DNA of 64,000 bases, taken from assembly GCF_003533305.1 (NCBI RefSeq), contig NZ_DOEH01000013.1, positions 32,696 through 96,695 on the forward strand, written 5' to 3'. Origin of the DNA: Providencia sp. (GTDB lineage Bacteria; Pseudomonadota; Gammaproteobacteria; Enterobacterales; Enterobacteriaceae). The notes below the pieces were generated by a model. The model ran no database searches and was not told the DNA's origin. It was given only the letters and a program-made list of their open reading frames with translations. Shown here one piece after another: positions 36,287 to 46,724 of the stretch (the first letter of the stretch is position 1; every line of letters starts with the position of its first letter). The position numbers were made by a program, and so were the translations under genes.

Positions 36287-36886
36287 TTACAACCGAGAGC
36301 GACCGGAAAGAGAATGAGACAACGTCGTACTATCTACCAGCTCCAACTCCCCACCTACCGGCACTCCATGAGCGATGCGACTTGCCATCACGCCATATTG
36401 CCCACATATTTGAGCAATATAATTAGCGGTCGCTTCACCTTCAACAGTTGGATTAGTCGCTAAAATGACCTCAGTAATAGATTCAGAAGAAAGACGCTCT
36501 TCTAGTCTATCCAAACCGATATCCATAGGACCGATACCGTCAAGAGGTGATAAATGCCCCATTAAAACAAAATAACGCCCTGAAAACTGGCCTGTTTGTT
36601 CAATGGCATAGATATCCGCAGGGCTTTCCACTACACAGATTAGCCCCTGTTGTTTACGGCGTGGATTATCACAAATATTACAGACATCTTGTTCTGTAAA
36701 TGTTCTGCAATCACGACAATGCCCTATTTCAGACATTGCCCGTGTCAGCGCTTGTGCTAATCGCATCCCACCACTACGATCACGCTGTAGTAGCTGAAAA
36801 GCCATTCGCTGCGCTGACTTTGGTCCCACTCCGGGAAGACAGCGCAGCGCTTCCATTAATGATTCAAGAAGCGGACTTGTCTGCAT
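36287..36886 (-). CDS. recR: Recombination mediator RecR
   Basis: This 199-residue protein (E. coli 201) has an N-terminal helix-hairpin-helix, a zinc finger ([16 protein letters not shown], about residues 57-72), a Toprim domain with VVESPAD, and a C-terminal Walker-B-like strand. With RecF and RecO it loads RecA at gaps. Its start overlaps the ybaB stop by one base (TAATG). The dispersed repeat begins directly after its stop. Confidence 0.96.
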   Translation of the reverse strand: MQTSPLLESLMEALRCLPGVGPKSAQRMAFQLLQRDRSGGMRLAQALTRAMSEIGHCRDCRTFTEQDVCNICDNPRRKQQGLICVVESPADIYAIEQTGQFSGRYFVLMGHLSPLDGIGPMDIGLDRLEERLSSESITEVILATNPTVEGEATANYIAQICGQYGVMASRIAHGVPVGGELELVDSTTLSHSLSGRSRL

Positions 36887-37215
36887 TAGAATGGCATCTT
36901 AAAGCCTGGTGGTAACTGCATACCACTTGAAACGCCAGCCATTTTTTCTTTCTGGGTTTCTTCAATACGGCGAGCTGCATCGTTGAAAGCAGCAGCAATC
37001 AAGTCTTCTAGTAAATCTTTATCATCTTCAAAAAGACTTTGGTCAATCTCAACGCGGCGGCAATTATGTGCCCCATTGATAGTCACTTTGACTAAACCTG
37101 CACCAGATTCGCCCGTTGCTTCCAGTTGAGCGATTTCTTCCTGAACCTTTTGCATTTTATCTTGCATTTGTTGGGCCTGTTTCATCAGGTTACCCAATCC
37201 GCCTTTTCCAAACAT
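36886..37215 (-). CDS. ybaB: Nucleoid-associated protein YbaB/EbfC family
   Basis: This 109-residue protein has the same length as E. coli YbaB and starts [18 protein letters not shown]. It is a small DNA-binding dimer with long helices. The start at 37215 is chosen over 37239 because it matches the family. It is encoded between dnaX and recR, as in most gamma-proteobacteria. Confidence 0.95.
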   Translation of the reverse strand: MFGKGGLGNLMKQAQQMQDKMQKVQEEIAQLEATGESGAGLVKVTINGAHNCRRVEIDQSLFEDDKDLLEDLIAAAFNDAARRIEETQKEKMAGVSSGMQLPPGFKMPF

Positions 37216-37272
37216 ATTTTTTCTCACAACTGAGGCCACAGCTTACTTTATATAACAGTAATCACTGTAGCG

Positions 37273-39213
37273 TTAAACGGGGCGAATACTCTCTTCATCA
37301 AGCTGCGCATCAAACATTGATTGCAATTTTTGAATCGTTTTATCCGCAATAATAGACTGACGAGCTTGCGCCAGTTTCTCTTCGTAAATCGCTTGTCGCC
37401 ATTCAAGTGGTGTTTTTACCGCTGTATTATCATCTTGAACGATTTTTAGTTCAACAGAACGACCATAATGTTGGCTCAATGCTTCTTGCAATGCTGCATG
37501 AGCAGCGGGTTTATCAAGATGACGCTGAACCGGTCGCAAATGTAAAATAATTTGCGATTCATTTAATTCTTCTTTATATGAGTTCAAAGCCAATTGTTCA
37601 ACTAGCTTTGGAATATTTAATTTTGCAATTTCACCTGACCAACTATCTCGCTCTCGAGATTCTTCAATAATTTTAGCCGCCAACTCAGGTGTTTTTTCAT
37701 ACTCTAAAGCTTCTTTAATTTCAGTTGGCGTTGTCAGGGTATTTTTAGGTTCTAATACCTCTTCATTCTGTGGACGCCACTGATAATGCTTCGGCTTTAC
37801 GGATTTCCCTTTTTCCGAGGCTTTACTTTCAATATTTTGCTGATATTTGCTGGTCACCGCGGCCAGCCTTTCAAGTGCTGATGCCGCCGGCTTAGCCTTT
37901 TGAGGCATCGCCGGTTTAGACTTTTTTGAGTCAGGATCCTCATTTTGAGGAACTTGAAGCGCCTGCCTTGCTTTTAAGAGCTGTAAGGTCGGGCTATTCT
38001 CAGGTAAGTTATCAGCACTTGGACTTGATAAAGCTTGACGATTAACCGCAGTTGGTGCGGATTGCGTTGGCACACTTTGCACTAGTCTTGGCGGCGTTTC
38101 AACTTCCTCAATTATACTTTTAGGATGAAAAGCTAATGCTCTAAGCAATGTCATTTCCACCCCCATGCGCCGCTCTGGAGCAAAAGGCATCTCTTTACGC
38201 CCAACAAGTAAAATTTGATAAAAAAGTTGTAAATCCGCAGGAGAAACGACTCTTGCAACTTGCCTTAAACGACCTTCCGTTGACGATGGATCTGTTTCTT
38301 TTTCTGCCGGTAATAGCTGGATCATGGCAATTCGATGTAGTAAAGATAAAGTCTCAACCAGCAAATTATCCCAATCAGCACCTCGAGTACCAGCCTGTTC
38401 AACTTGCGCCATCACCGCCATACTATCTGCACGTACTAAGGCTTCAATAATTGCCAATGGTTGTTCATCATCAAGTGTACCAAGCATTTGACTAACGATA
38501 TCACCCGTGACCACACCTTGCCCCATTGCAATGGCTTGATCCGTCAAACTTAATGCATCACGTAGGCTGCCGTCGGCTGCACGTGCTATTAGCTGACGAG
38601 CACGCTTATCATGTTCAATATTTTCTGCATTGAGAATAACTTCAAGCTGCTCTGCAATCTGCGTCACATCAAGTGCTTTAAGATGAAATTGCAAACAGCG
38701 CGATAATATCGTGACAGGTAGCTTTTGCGGATCCGTCGTCGCAAGTAAAAATTTCACATGCTCAGGGGGTTCTTCAAGCGTTTTTAATAGTGCATTAAAG
38801 CTATGACGAGAGAGCATGTGCACTTCGTCAATAAGATAAACTTTAAAACGACCTCTTGCTGGCGCATATTGAACGTTATCAAGTAATTCACGCGTATCTT
38901 CAACTTTAGTGCGAGAAGCCGCATCAATTTCAATCAAATCAACAAATCGCCCTTGCTCAATTTCAAGACAATTAGCACATTGACCACAAGGCGTTGCCGT
39001 AATGCCAGTCTCACAATTGAGTCCTTTCGCAAACAAACGCGCAATCGTCGTTTTTCCGACGCCGCGAGTACCCGAAAAAAGATAGGCGTGATGAAGCCGC
39101 TGATGCTCCAACCCATTAGCCAGTGCGGTCAAGACGTGTTGTTGACCAACAACATCTGAAAATTTTTGGGGGCGCCACTTACGGGCAAGTACCTGATAGC
39201 TCATGGATTCCAC
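37273..39213 (-). CDS. dnaX: DNA polymerase III tau/gamma subunit
   Basis: This 646-residue tau subunit (E. coli 643) has an AAA+ clamp-loader domain (Walker A GTRGVGKTT near residue 45, a zinc module CETGITATPCGQCANC, DEVHMLS), a proline/lysine-rich linker and the C-terminal polymerase- and helicase-binding domains. A programmed -1 frameshift at codon 430-431 yields the shorter gamma (432 residues). It heads the dnaX-ybaB-recR operon. Confidence 0.96.
   Translation of the reverse strand: MESMSYQVLARKWRPQKFSDVVGQQHVLTALANGLEHQRLHHAYLFSGTRGVGKTTIARLFAKGLNCETGITATPCGQCANCLEIEQGRFVDLIEIDAASRTKVEDTRELLDNVQYAPARGRFKVYLIDEVHMLSRHSFNALLKTLEEPPEHVKFLLATTDPQKLPVTILSRCLQFHLKALDVTQIAEQLEVILNAENIEHDKRARQLIARAADGSLRDALSLTDQAIAMGQGVVTGDIVSQMLGTLDDEQPLAIIEALVRADSMAVMAQVEQAGTRGADWDNLLVETLSLLHRIAMIQLLPAEKETDPSSTEGRLRQVARVVSPADLQLFYQILLVGRKEMPFAPERRMGVEMTLLRALAFHPKSIIEEVETPPRLVQSVPTQSAPTAVNRQALSSPSADNLPENSPTLQLLKARQALQVPQNEDPDSKKSKPAMPQKAKPAASALERLAAVTSKYQQNIESKASEKGKSVKPKHYQWRPQNEEVLEPKNTLTTPTEIKEALEYEKTPELAAKIIEESRERDSWSGEIAKLNIPKLVEQLALNSYKEELNESQIILHLRPVQRHLDKPAAHAALQEALSQHYGRSVELKIVQDDNTAVKTPLEWRQAIYEEKLAQARQSIIADKTIQKLQSMFDAQLDEESIRPV
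37916..37927 (-). other. Programmed -1 ribosomal frameshift site in dnaX
   Basis: The slippery heptamer A-AAA-AAG occupies 37921-37927 in the right frame. After a -1 slip the next codons are GTC and TAA, so gamma ends one residue after the slip, at 432 residues (E. coli gamma 431). Upstream, GAGGA lies about ten bases before the heptamer. Downstream, a nested hairpin can form (CCGGC with GCCGG, GCCT with AGGC). All three elements of the E. coli signal are present. Confidence 0.93.
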
Positions 39214-39302
39214 AGTTATTAAACATGGTCATTAATAAAGTACAATAAATGGTACGGCGATTAAATATAATAAGTCATTAAATATAATATTAGTACCATG
39301 CT

Positions 39303-39336
39303 ATCACAGCCTCAACCTCTACGGCGAGGCTGTGAT
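39303..39336. terminator. Hairpin downstream of apt
   Basis: An 11-bp perfect stem (ATCACAGCCTC with GAGGCTGTGAT) lies between apt and dnaX. Neither side has a good T-run, so it may be a weak terminator or an attenuator-like structure before dnaX. Confidence 0.6.
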
Positions 39337-39358
39337 TAAAATAGTGGGGAAAAGAGGA

Positions 39359-39910
39359 TTAATGGCCAGGGAATTCGACAAGGCTATATGAACTAATACC
39401 CTGCTCAGCCAAGCGTTCAACGCCACCTAAGTCAGGTAGACTGATGATAAATGCCGCTTCAACAACTTTTGCGCCAAGTTGTTTAATCATTTTAACGGTC
39501 GCTTCAATTGTGCCACCAGTGGCCAATAAATCATCAACAACTAAAACATTATCTTCAGGAAGAATACTGTCTTTGTGGATCTCAAGTGTATCAGTGCCAT
39601 ACTCAAGATCATAAGTCATACTTAATACTTCGCGCGGCAATTTGCCTTTTTTACGTACAGGTACAAAACCAACACCTAAACGTAATGCAACCGGAGCCCC
39701 AAACAGAAAACCACGAGCCTCAGTACCAACGATCTTAGTTATTCCTTTGTTTTCATAATGTTCAACTAACATATCAATCGTTGCTTGGTATGCAGCTGGG
39801 TTATTTAACAATGTAGTTATGTCACGGAATAACACACCTTCCTTCGGATAATCAGGAATAGATGCGATACTTTCTTTAATCAATTGCAGTTGTTGCTCTT
39901 TAGCAGTCAT
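39359..39910 (-). CDS. apt: Adenine phosphoribosyltransferase
   Basis: This 183-residue enzyme is the same length as E. coli Apt. The PRPP-binding motif [13 protein letters not shown] lies near residue 125, and [10 protein letters not shown] near the N terminus and GTEARGF are conserved. It makes AMP from adenine. I choose the ATG at 39910 because it gives the usual length; an upstream in-frame ATG at 39973 adds a non-conserved segment. No strong ribosome site is visible for either. Confidence 0.95.
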   Translation of the reverse strand: MTAKEQQLQLIKESIASIPDYPKEGVLFRDITTLLNNPAAYQATIDMLVEHYENKGITKIVGTEARGFLFGAPVALRLGVGFVPVRKKGKLPREVLSMTYDLEYGTDTLEIHKDSILPEDNVLVVDDLLATGGTIEATVKMIKQLGAKVVEAAFIISLPDLGGVERLAEQGISSYSLVEFPGH

Positions 39911-40053
39911 AATAAAAGCCAATATAGTAAATACGAAAAGGTAGAATCTATGTAAAGTACCATAAAAATGCAATAAGAAGCCGTCTATTTGCGGTGAGTT
40001 TTCTTGTTGGATATCAATATTCCGTTATTTTTCACCTTTATTGAGCACAAAAA

Positions 40054-40602
40054 ATGAAAATACAGGCGCTTTTAGATGCGTTAAAAACGCAAATTATTGA
40101 GCTAGAAACTCGAATAGAACCAATAAAAGACCAAGAATTTTCGCAATCTCGTTTTGATCTACAGCTATTTAGTCATAAATCGGCACGCCTTGGCGATTGC
40201 CAAAATGAATTAAATAAACTCTACCAGCAACTTTGTCACAGTGTTTCTTTGAACAACAATCAGCAAGTCAATTTTCTGACCGAGAAAATTGTTCATCAAA
40301 TACAAGCTATTTCACGTGAAATTTCAACACAGCCATTACGCGAAAAAGAGACCTCTTTCACGAAGAAAAAAGAACATATTGATTTATACGAGCGTTTATC
40401 TCAACATCAAGACTTCGAACGTCGTTTACAAGCTATGGTCAGTGAGAAAGAATTGTATTTAAGTGGCTTAACCAATCAAACACAGCAATATCAATGTCAA
40501 AAAGAACTGGCAGTTTTAGCGGGGCGTTTATATCGCTGTCGACAAGCCTTATTACGTATTGAAAAAGCCATTGAACATCAAGAAGGCCAGTTTTTAGAAT
40601 AA
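40054..40602 (+). CDS. priC: Primosomal replication protein PriC
   Basis: This 182-residue helical protein (E. coli 175) has the family block HQDFERRLQAMVSEKE near residue 125. PriC restarts stalled forks by loading DnaB at single-stranded gaps. rsmS follows 53 bases downstream, as in E. coli. Confidence 0.92.
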   Translation: MKIQALLDALKTQIIELETRIEPIKDQEFSQSRFDLQLFSHKSARLGDCQNELNKLYQQLCHSVSLNNNQQVNFLTEKIVHQIQAISREISTQPLREKETSFTKKKEHIDLYERLSQHQDFERRLQAMVSEKELYLSGLTNQTQQYQCQKELAVLAGRLYRCRQALLRIEKAIEHQEGQFLE

Positions 40603-40655
40603 ACGCACAAATGAAATAAACCAGAATCTGAAAATAGATAGATAAAGGAATATCG

Positions 40656-40832
40656 ATGAATTCATTAAAGGACGCCCCAATTGAAACCCAACTCGCCGTT
40701 GATCTTATCTATTTGTTAGAGTCATCTGACATTAAAACAGAGATCGTACTGAAAGCCCTTGATATTGTGAAAAATGACTATCTCAGCAAACAAGCAGCAG
40801 ACATCATCGATGAATGCCCAAAATCACGCTAA
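40656..40832 (+). CDS. rsmS: Small protein RsmS (YbaM, DUF2496)
   Basis: This 58-residue protein (E. coli YbaM 53) has the conserved segments LAVDLIYLLES and VLKALDIVKNDY. A ribosome site AAAGGAA lies eight bases before the ATG. It is a small acidic protein with an unclear role; in plant pathogens an RsmS protein has been linked to the Rsm regulatory system. It closes the priC-rsmS pair and its stop is six bases from the end of the convergent mscK. Confidence 0.93.
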   Translation: MNSLKDAPIETQLAVDLIYLLESSDIKTEIVLKALDIVKNDYLSKQAADIIDECPKSR

Positions 40833-40838
40833 CACTTA

Positions 40839-43800
40839 TTAATCATCCGTTTTATCATTATTTTCTTTAGGTATGCGTTTAATTTCTTGCACTTCATCGC
40901 CTTTATTATTATGCAGATGCACTTCCAACTGATTAAAGGCAATATTGATATCATTCTCTCGACATAGTCTATCAATTTCCCGATTAACTTCATCGCTAGT
41001 TGTCCCACGATCGCCTATTTGACGGACGTAAAAGCGCAGCTCATGATCCAAAGTACTTGCACCAAAGGTGGTAAAATAAACGCCTGGCGCGGGTTCTGTC
41101 ATTACTTTGCTATTTGATGTCGCTGCGCTCAATAAGACTTCTTTCACTTTATCTAGATCCGAGCCATAAGCTACACCTAATGCCACGGTGATCCGAGTAA
41201 CCGTATCGGAAAGAGACCAGTTGATCAGCCGTTCTGTAACAAAAGCTTTATTCGGGATGATCACTTCTTTGCGATCAAAATCAATAATGGTAGTCGCACG
41301 AATTCGAATTTTACTCACGGTACCTGAATAAGTACCAATTGTAACGGTATCCCCAATACGGATCGGCCTTTCAAACAATAAGATGATCCCTGAAACAAAG
41401 TTAGCAAAAATTTCCTGCAAACCGAACCCTAACCCCACCGTTAACCCAGCGGCAAGCCATTGTAGTTTATTCCAAGTGACTCCAATCATCCCCATCGAGG
41501 TTATAGTACCAATACCAATGATTATGTAGGTCAATATAGTGGTGATCGCATAAGTTGAGCCTTGTCTTAGCTTTAAACGTGATAACACCAATACTTCTAA
41601 TAAACCGGGTAAGTTCCTCGTCATAATCCAAGACACCACGATAATAACCAAAGCGAGGATCAGATTAGCCAAGGTAACCGATTGAAGAATATTTCCCCCT
41701 TCAGGAGAAGTCGTGGTAAAGCTCCATAAATTCACACTGTCTAAAAATGAAAATATAGTAATAAAATCAGACCAAATAGCATAAAAACCAAGGGCAAAGA
41801 TGATGAATAGCACCATCGTGGTTAAGCGCAATGACTGTTGGCTAATCAATTCAATTGTCATTGGGGGTTCTTTGATTGGTTCATTTTCAGTATCTTCTTG
41901 CTTAAGCATCGCACGACGCTCAAGAGCTCGTTGATACGCCAGTTTCCGCGCAACCAGTGTTAAATCTCTTAAACAAGTGCTGTAAGTGATATACCACAAC
42001 AATAAAAGATAAAGGCTATCAAGCCAGCGATTCGCTAATCTTAATGTGGTGTAATAGTACCCCGCCATCATGAGGCCAATCAGTATCAAAGGGGAAAACG
42101 TCAGCATCGTTATCACAACTGAGCGTGTCAAATGACTGCCTTTTTCTCGCCAAACTTCTTTGCAAAATGGGATAGTAAAAACACACAACAGCAATAATGA
42201 AACCAACACAACGAGCTGCCCAATCACATCATCAGAGACCTTAAGTGGGTTAGTCACGCCATAAGTTGAAAAGTAAATTAATGGAATTAGAGGGATGGAT
42301 AGTCTAAGCATCCTGCGCCGAATTTGGGCCGCTTTTTCTTTTTCGATTGAAAAATGTTTCTCAGCAATACCTTCTGGTTTTAATATTCTAAAGGTCAGTT
42401 CAAACAAAATCCAAAAAATAGCAAATTGTAAACAAAAAGCCCAAACAAATTCACCTTGTGCATTCCCTGTTTTCAAAAACCAATAACCCGCAGCAATCAC
42501 CACAAGAGAAACAGGTATCGTCTGTAATAACGTCAATAACAAGGCAAAAGGCGTATTTAAAATACTATCTTGCCTAAGACTAGAAAGGCTTTTATTTATA
42601 TCATGTAACTTATTGCTAATTTTCCGATTTAACCAAATAAAGGCTAATGCAATAAAGAGCAAGGGAATAACAACCAACATTGAGTTAGTAAATCCCTTTT
42701 TAAGACTGCCAGTAGACAGGTTAAAATCAAAACTACTGACTTGTGCTGCCGCGGCTTCAGGGAAAGCTTTCACCCATTCAATATCAATAGGTTTATTACT
42801 ATTAACCCAAAATATTTGTTGAGCTAACGTATTTTCAAGCGAACTTATGACACTCAATAATTGATTTTGATCTAACTGTAAATTAATCGCTTGAGAGATT
42901 TGACTACCTAACTGAAGATTTAATTCATCCAGTAGTTCACGACGGACATCCAGTAATCTCACTAATACCGCTTTATCTTCCGATGAAAAAAGATCGGATG
43001 TAACGTGTTCATCTCCCGATGTCACAGCCTGCTGACGTTCTAAATTAGTAATATAATCATTAACTTGATACAACACATCCCGTTGCTGATTAACATCAAA
43101 TTGCTCAAGACGTAAATCAGCAATAGTAATCGGTAAATTTTTAGTTAAAATATCAGCAGGTAAATCAATTTGTTGCTGAAATAAAATACGCGATAATAAT
43201 AAACTTCCCCGTAAAACATTAATTTGCTCTTTAAGATTGCGTTCCGATTGAGTCGCTCTTTCTAACCAGGCTTTTACTCGAATACCATTTTGTACTAATT
43301 TATTGCTACCTTGTGTTGCTTCAATCAACCGATTACTCAGTTGATTATTAATCGCAATTTCTTTTTGAATAATCGGATTTTGTTGTACCTGTATACCAGC
43401 CTCAGAGGTACTCTGAGCTTCTCTCACTGTGGATTGAGAGTCATTAAGGCGCTTATTATTAATCACCTCTTGAATAAGTTGGATATGCCCTTCGAGTTGT
43501 TCAATATAAACCGCGGTATAATCACGCTGTTTCTGTAAAACATCTTGTAGCTGCGTATTAACCTGTAATACACGCTTTTGAAATTCATTTTGTTGCTGCA
43601 ATAAATACTGTTCAATTTGCAGCATATCAATTTGCGTCGGCCGTAATTTTACCGAGTCGTTTATCGTACTGTTTAACTCATTGCGGATTTCTTGTAATCG
43701 CCTCACATTATCTAGCATCATAGCCTGAGCACGTTCGGGCTGAGTCTGTAAACCAATTAACTGACTATTATAAGTAGCTAAATCATTTTGCTCAGATTGT

Positions 43801-44246
43801 AAATTCTCCAAATAACGAGTTAGCATCTCTTCTAATTGAGATAGGCTGACATTTTCAATTTTTTTGGAAAAGTTAGCAGCTTGATTTTCACTTTGATTTT
43901 TTAATTGAAGTAATCCTTGAACCGCTTGTTTGGACTCTTCATTGGCACGATTGATTTTTTTTTGCAGTTCGTCTAGCTTTTGATCTAACTTATCTAGCTC
44001 ATCATAAAAAGAAAGGGATTTTTCAAGATCTGCGATCGCTAATTTATTATCTTCGCTCACATTACTTTTTTTATTTAATGTATTGAGCTCGGCTTTAATA
44101 TCGTTTTTACTCGGAAAATTGTTAGTGGTTATTGCCATTGCATGAGCGGAGAAAAAGAGAATAAGCGTCAAAAATACGCCCACTGAGTATAGCCACCTAT
44201 TTTCTTGTTTCATCATAATGTTCTGTTTCATTACAACCCAACTCAT
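40839..44246 (-). CDS. mscK: Mechanosensitive channel MscK
   Basis: This 1135-residue protein (E. coli MscK 1120) has a signal peptide (hydrophobic run to AHAMA), a long Gln-rich periplasmic coiled coil (about residues 50-480), about eleven membrane helices from 520 on, and a C-terminal MscS domain. The pore helix GLTVGLGFGLQEIFANFVSG and the beta domain DTVTIGTYSGTVSKIRIRA are clear. It opens under membrane tension and in K+-dependent fashion, releasing solutes. The start is uncertain: 44246 and 44231 are both possible. Confidence 0.94.
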   Translation of the reverse strand: MSWVVMKQNIMMKQENRWLYSVGVFLTLILFFSAHAMAITTNNFPSKNDIKAELNTLNKKSNVSEDNKLAIADLEKSLSFYDELDKLDQKLDELQKKINRANEESKQAVQGLLQLKNQSENQAANFSKKIENVSLSQLEEMLTRYLENLQSEQNDLATYNSQLIGLQTQPERAQAMMLDNVRRLQEIRNELNSTINDSVKLRPTQIDMLQIEQYLLQQQNEFQKRVLQVNTQLQDVLQKQRDYTAVYIEQLEGHIQLIQEVINNKRLNDSQSTVREAQSTSEAGIQVQQNPIIQKEIAINNQLSNRLIEATQGSNKLVQNGIRVKAWLERATQSERNLKEQINVLRGSLLLSRILFQQQIDLPADILTKNLPITIADLRLEQFDVNQQRDVLYQVNDYITNLERQQAVTSGDEHVTSDLFSSEDKAVLVRLLDVRRELLDELNLQLGSQISQAINLQLDQNQLLSVISSLENTLAQQIFWVNSNKPIDIEWVKAFPEAAAAQVSSFDFNLSTGSLKKGFTNSMLVVIPLLFIALAFIWLNRKISNKLHDINKSLSSLRQDSILNTPFALLLTLLQTIPVSLVVIAAGYWFLKTGNAQGEFVWAFCLQFAIFWILFELTFRILKPEGIAEKHFSIEKEKAAQIRRRMLRLSIPLIPLIYFSTYGVTNPLKVSDDVIGQLVVLVSLLLLCVFTIPFCKEVWREKGSHLTRSVVITMLTFSPLILIGLMMAGYYYTTLRLANRWLDSLYLLLLWYITYSTCLRDLTLVARKLAYQRALERRAMLKQEDTENEPIKEPPMTIELISQQSLRLTTMVLFIIFALGFYAIWSDFITIFSFLDSVNLWSFTTTSPEGGNILQSVTLANLILALVIIVVSWIMTRNLPGLLEVLVLSRLKLRQGSTYAITTILTYIIIGIGTITSMGMIGVTWNKLQWLAAGLTVGLGFGLQEIFANFVSGIILLFERPIRIGDTVTIGTYSGTVSKIRIRATTIIDFDRKEVIIPNKAFVTERLINWSLSDTVTRITVALGVAYGSDLDKVKEVLLSAATSNSKVMTEPAPGVYFTTFGASTLDHELRFYVRQIGDRGTTSDEVNREIDRLCRENDINIAFNQLEVHLHNNKGDEVQEIKRIPKENNDKTDD

Positions 44247-44321
44247 GATACTTCATCTAAAATGCGACTTAATGGTAGATATTGCATGCTAGCAATTTAA
44301 TTGCAGCACGCAATCTCATCA

Positions 44322-44675
44322 TTAAAAAGTGAGAACTTTATCAACTTCGAGTGTCCAATTAGCCAACTCAACGAGAGTACCAATTTCGACACCATCAATT
44401 AAAGGTAGCTCACTTATACCTCTTGCATCAGTGCAAGTTTTACAAAGCTTAACAGGTACCTGTTGAGCCGTTAAAATCTCTAACATCTGTTGAAGATTAT
44501 AACCCTCTTTTGGTTTTTGCGCAGTGATACCCGCGCTCACCGCATCTGACATCAAAAATATTTTTAAATCCGTTTCTGGATGCAGCTCTTTTATGGTAAT
44601 TGCTAAACGTAATGAATTGAATAATGTTTCGCTACCATAAGGTGCGCCGTTGGCTATAATCAGAATGGATGACAT
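44322..44675 (-). CDS. DsrE-family protein
   Basis: This 117-residue protein has the DsrE/YchN fold motif IIANGAPYGSE near the N terminus, FLMSDAV, and a pair of cysteines in LCKTCTDARGI. Members move sulfur or are of unknown role. The start at 44675 has GGAGAG six bases before it; the ORF start at 44687 lacks one. It lies between acrR and mscK. Confidence 0.85.
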   Translation of the reverse strand: MSSILIIANGAPYGSETLFNSLRLAITIKELHPETDLKIFLMSDAVSAGITAQKPKEGYNLQQMLEILTAQQVPVKLCKTCTDARGISELPLIDGVEIGTLVELANWTLEVDKVLTF

Positions 44676-44745
44676 TTTACTCTCCAACTATTGATTGTAT
44701 TTAAATTGCTATGTTTAATTTGCTATATTTAAACGGCGATTATGT

Positions 44746-45387
44746 TCAGATTTCGTTTAACCGTATTGCTGGGTTATGTTTAAACGTTTCTAACAGTGTA
44801 TCAACCAAAGTAATCGTATATTGATTCATATTAAAACTTTCGGGTTGTAATAACCAAGTTTCAAGTAAACCAGACATTAGGGAACGTGTCATTATAGCCG
44901 CACATTCAATATTAAGGTTGGCTGGAAGTTGTCCTGCATCAATACATGCACGTAAAATATCTAAAATACGACATTGGCTCGCAACATAGTTTGCTCTTTT
45001 AAAGTCAACTAAAGCAGCCATTTCACCAACAAGTTCGCATTTTAAAAAGAAAATTTCCATCAATGCTCTGTTTTTAGGACTCTCAATAAAATCAGTCAAA
45101 ATATAAATGAGTAATTCTCTTAGTATTGAGAGCGGATCGTTGGTATATTTAGAGCGATAATATTCTTCAGCTTGTATTATTTGATTATCACCAAATTCAC
45201 AGGCTTGATAAAAAAGATCGACTTTATTTTTAAAATGCCAGTATATAGCACCTCGGGTAACACCCGCTGCCGCAGCTATATCAGCTAATGATGTGGCAGA
45301 AACGCCCCGTTCAGAGAATGTTTTGATAGCAGCATCTAAAATCTCTTGGCGGGTTTCTTCAGCCTGTTGTTTAGTTTTTCGTGCCAT
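44746..45387 (-). CDS. acrR: TetR-family repressor AcrR
   Basis: This 213-residue repressor (E. coli 215) starts MARKTKQ and has the TetR helix-turn-helix SLADIAAAAGVTRGAIYWHF (about residues 33-52). The ligand-binding half is helical and less conserved. It represses acrAB and is released by drugs and other ligands. It is divergent from acrA, with a consensus operator between them. Confidence 0.96.
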   Translation of the reverse strand: MARKTKQQAEETRQEILDAAIKTFSERGVSATSLADIAAAAGVTRGAIYWHFKNKVDLFYQACEFGDNQIIQAEEYYRSKYTNDPLSILRELLIYILTDFIESPKNRALMEIFFLKCELVGEMAALVDFKRANYVASQCRILDILRACIDAGQLPANLNIECAAIMTRSLMSGLLETWLLQPESFNMNQYTITLVDTLLETFKHNPAIRLNEI

Positions 45388-45415
45388 TTTGACTCGTTTT
45401 TATCGAAAGCAGATT

Positions 45416-45439
45416 TACATACATTCGTGTATGTTTGTA
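45416..45439. promoter_or_regulatory. AcrR operator
   Basis: A 24-bp inverted repeat with half-sites TACATACATT and its near-complement GTATGTTTGTA lies between acrR and acrA. It is almost the known E. coli AcrR site. It lies about 80 bases before the acrA start. Confidence 0.88.
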
Positions 45440-45521
45440 TTATAGCATAGTGATAAATCTTATTGTTTACCATTTTTCCTATTTTTATTTTAAAACTCAT
45501 ATTGATTAATTGAGGTTACTT

Positions 45522-46709
45522 ATGCGAAAAAACAGAGGGGTGTTACCTCTGGCTCTGTTGGTTCTTTCAGGTGGCTTAGCTTTATCAGGTTGTAACGATG
45601 AACAGAAAGGTGGCGGTGAACGCCCGGCGCCTGAGGTAGGAATTGTTACGCTTAAAGCTGAACCTCTGACTGTCAAAACCGAATTACCAGGCCGTACATC
45701 TGCATTTCGTGTTGCTGAAGTTCGCCCACAAGTTAGTGGGATAATTTTGCAACGCAATTATAAAGAAGGTAGCGATGTCGAAGCAGGTACATCTTTGTAT
45801 CAAATCGATCCTGCACCTTTCCAAGCTACCTATGACAGCGCAAAGGCAGAACTTGCAAAAGCACAAGCAAATGCAAATTTGGCCGGTTTGACCGTTAAAC
45901 GTCAAAAACAACTCATTGGTACAAATTACATTAGCCAACAAGAATATGACCAAGCGACCTCAACTTACGCACAAGCTTTAGCTTCGGTAAAAGCAAGCGA
46001 GGCGGCTGTTGAAACTGCACGTATTAACCTGAACTACACTAAAGTCACAGCTCCGATTAGTGGCCGTACAGGCAAATCAAATGTAACTGAAGGTGCTTTA
46101 GTTTCAAGTGGTCAAGCAACTGAGCTAATGCGTGTTCAGCAACTCGACCCAATCTATGTAGATGTAACTCAATCAAGTGATGATTTTTTACGTCTGAAAA
46201 ATGAGATTGAACAAGGTTCTATTCAAAAAGAAGTGGGTAAAGCGCCTGTAAGCTTAGTCAATAATAACGGCAAAGAATATGCGCAAAAAGGAACACTTGA
46301 GTTTTCGGATGTGACTGTTGATGAAACAACAGGTTCAATCACTATGAGAGCGGTCTTCCCGAACCCGAATAAAGAGCTTCTTCCTGGCATGTTCGTGCGC
46401 GCTATTTTAGAAGATGGCGTTATTGAAAAAGCAATTTTAGTTCCACAGCAAGGGGTGTCTCGTACAGCTCAAGGAACTTCTCAGGTCATGGTTGTTGGCG
46501 CTGAGAATAAAATTGAAGTTCGAAATGTTAAAGCAGCACAAGCTATTGGCAACAAATGGTTGGTTACTGATGGTTTACAAGCAGGTGAACGCGTTGTCGT
46601 CATTGGCTTACAAAAAATCAAACCTGGCATTGTTGTTGTTCCTAAGGAAGCTAACTTAGAAACGCAATCCATAGACAATCAGGCTAAACCTGAAGAAAAG
46701 TCTAAATAA
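45522..46709 (+). CDS. acrA: RND efflux periplasmic adaptor AcrA
   Basis: This 395-residue lipoprotein (E. coli 397) has a lipobox LALSGC at its signal peptide end, then alpha-hairpin, lipoyl, beta-barrel and membrane-proximal domains (for example VRPQVSGIILQRNYKEGSDV). It links AcrB to TolC. The start at 45522 has GAGG seven bases upstream. The acrB gene follows after 15 bases. Confidence 0.96.
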   Translation: MRKNRGVLPLALLVLSGGLALSGCNDEQKGGGERPAPEVGIVTLKAEPLTVKTELPGRTSAFRVAEVRPQVSGIILQRNYKEGSDVEAGTSLYQIDPAPFQATYDSAKAELAKAQANANLAGLTVKRQKQLIGTNYISQQEYDQATSTYAQALASVKASEAAVETARINLNYTKVTAPISGRTGKSNVTEGALVSSGQATELMRVQQLDPIYVDVTQSSDDFLRLKNEIEQGSIQKEVGKAPVSLVNNNGKEYAQKGTLEFSDVTVDETTGSITMRAVFPNPNKELLPGMFVRAILEDGVIEKAILVPQQGVSRTAQGTSQVMVVGAENKIEVRNVKAAQAIGNKWLVTDGLQAGERVVVIGLQKIKPGIVVVPKEANLETQSIDNQAKPEEKSK

Positions 46710-46724
46710 GGGAGCGGCTGATTA

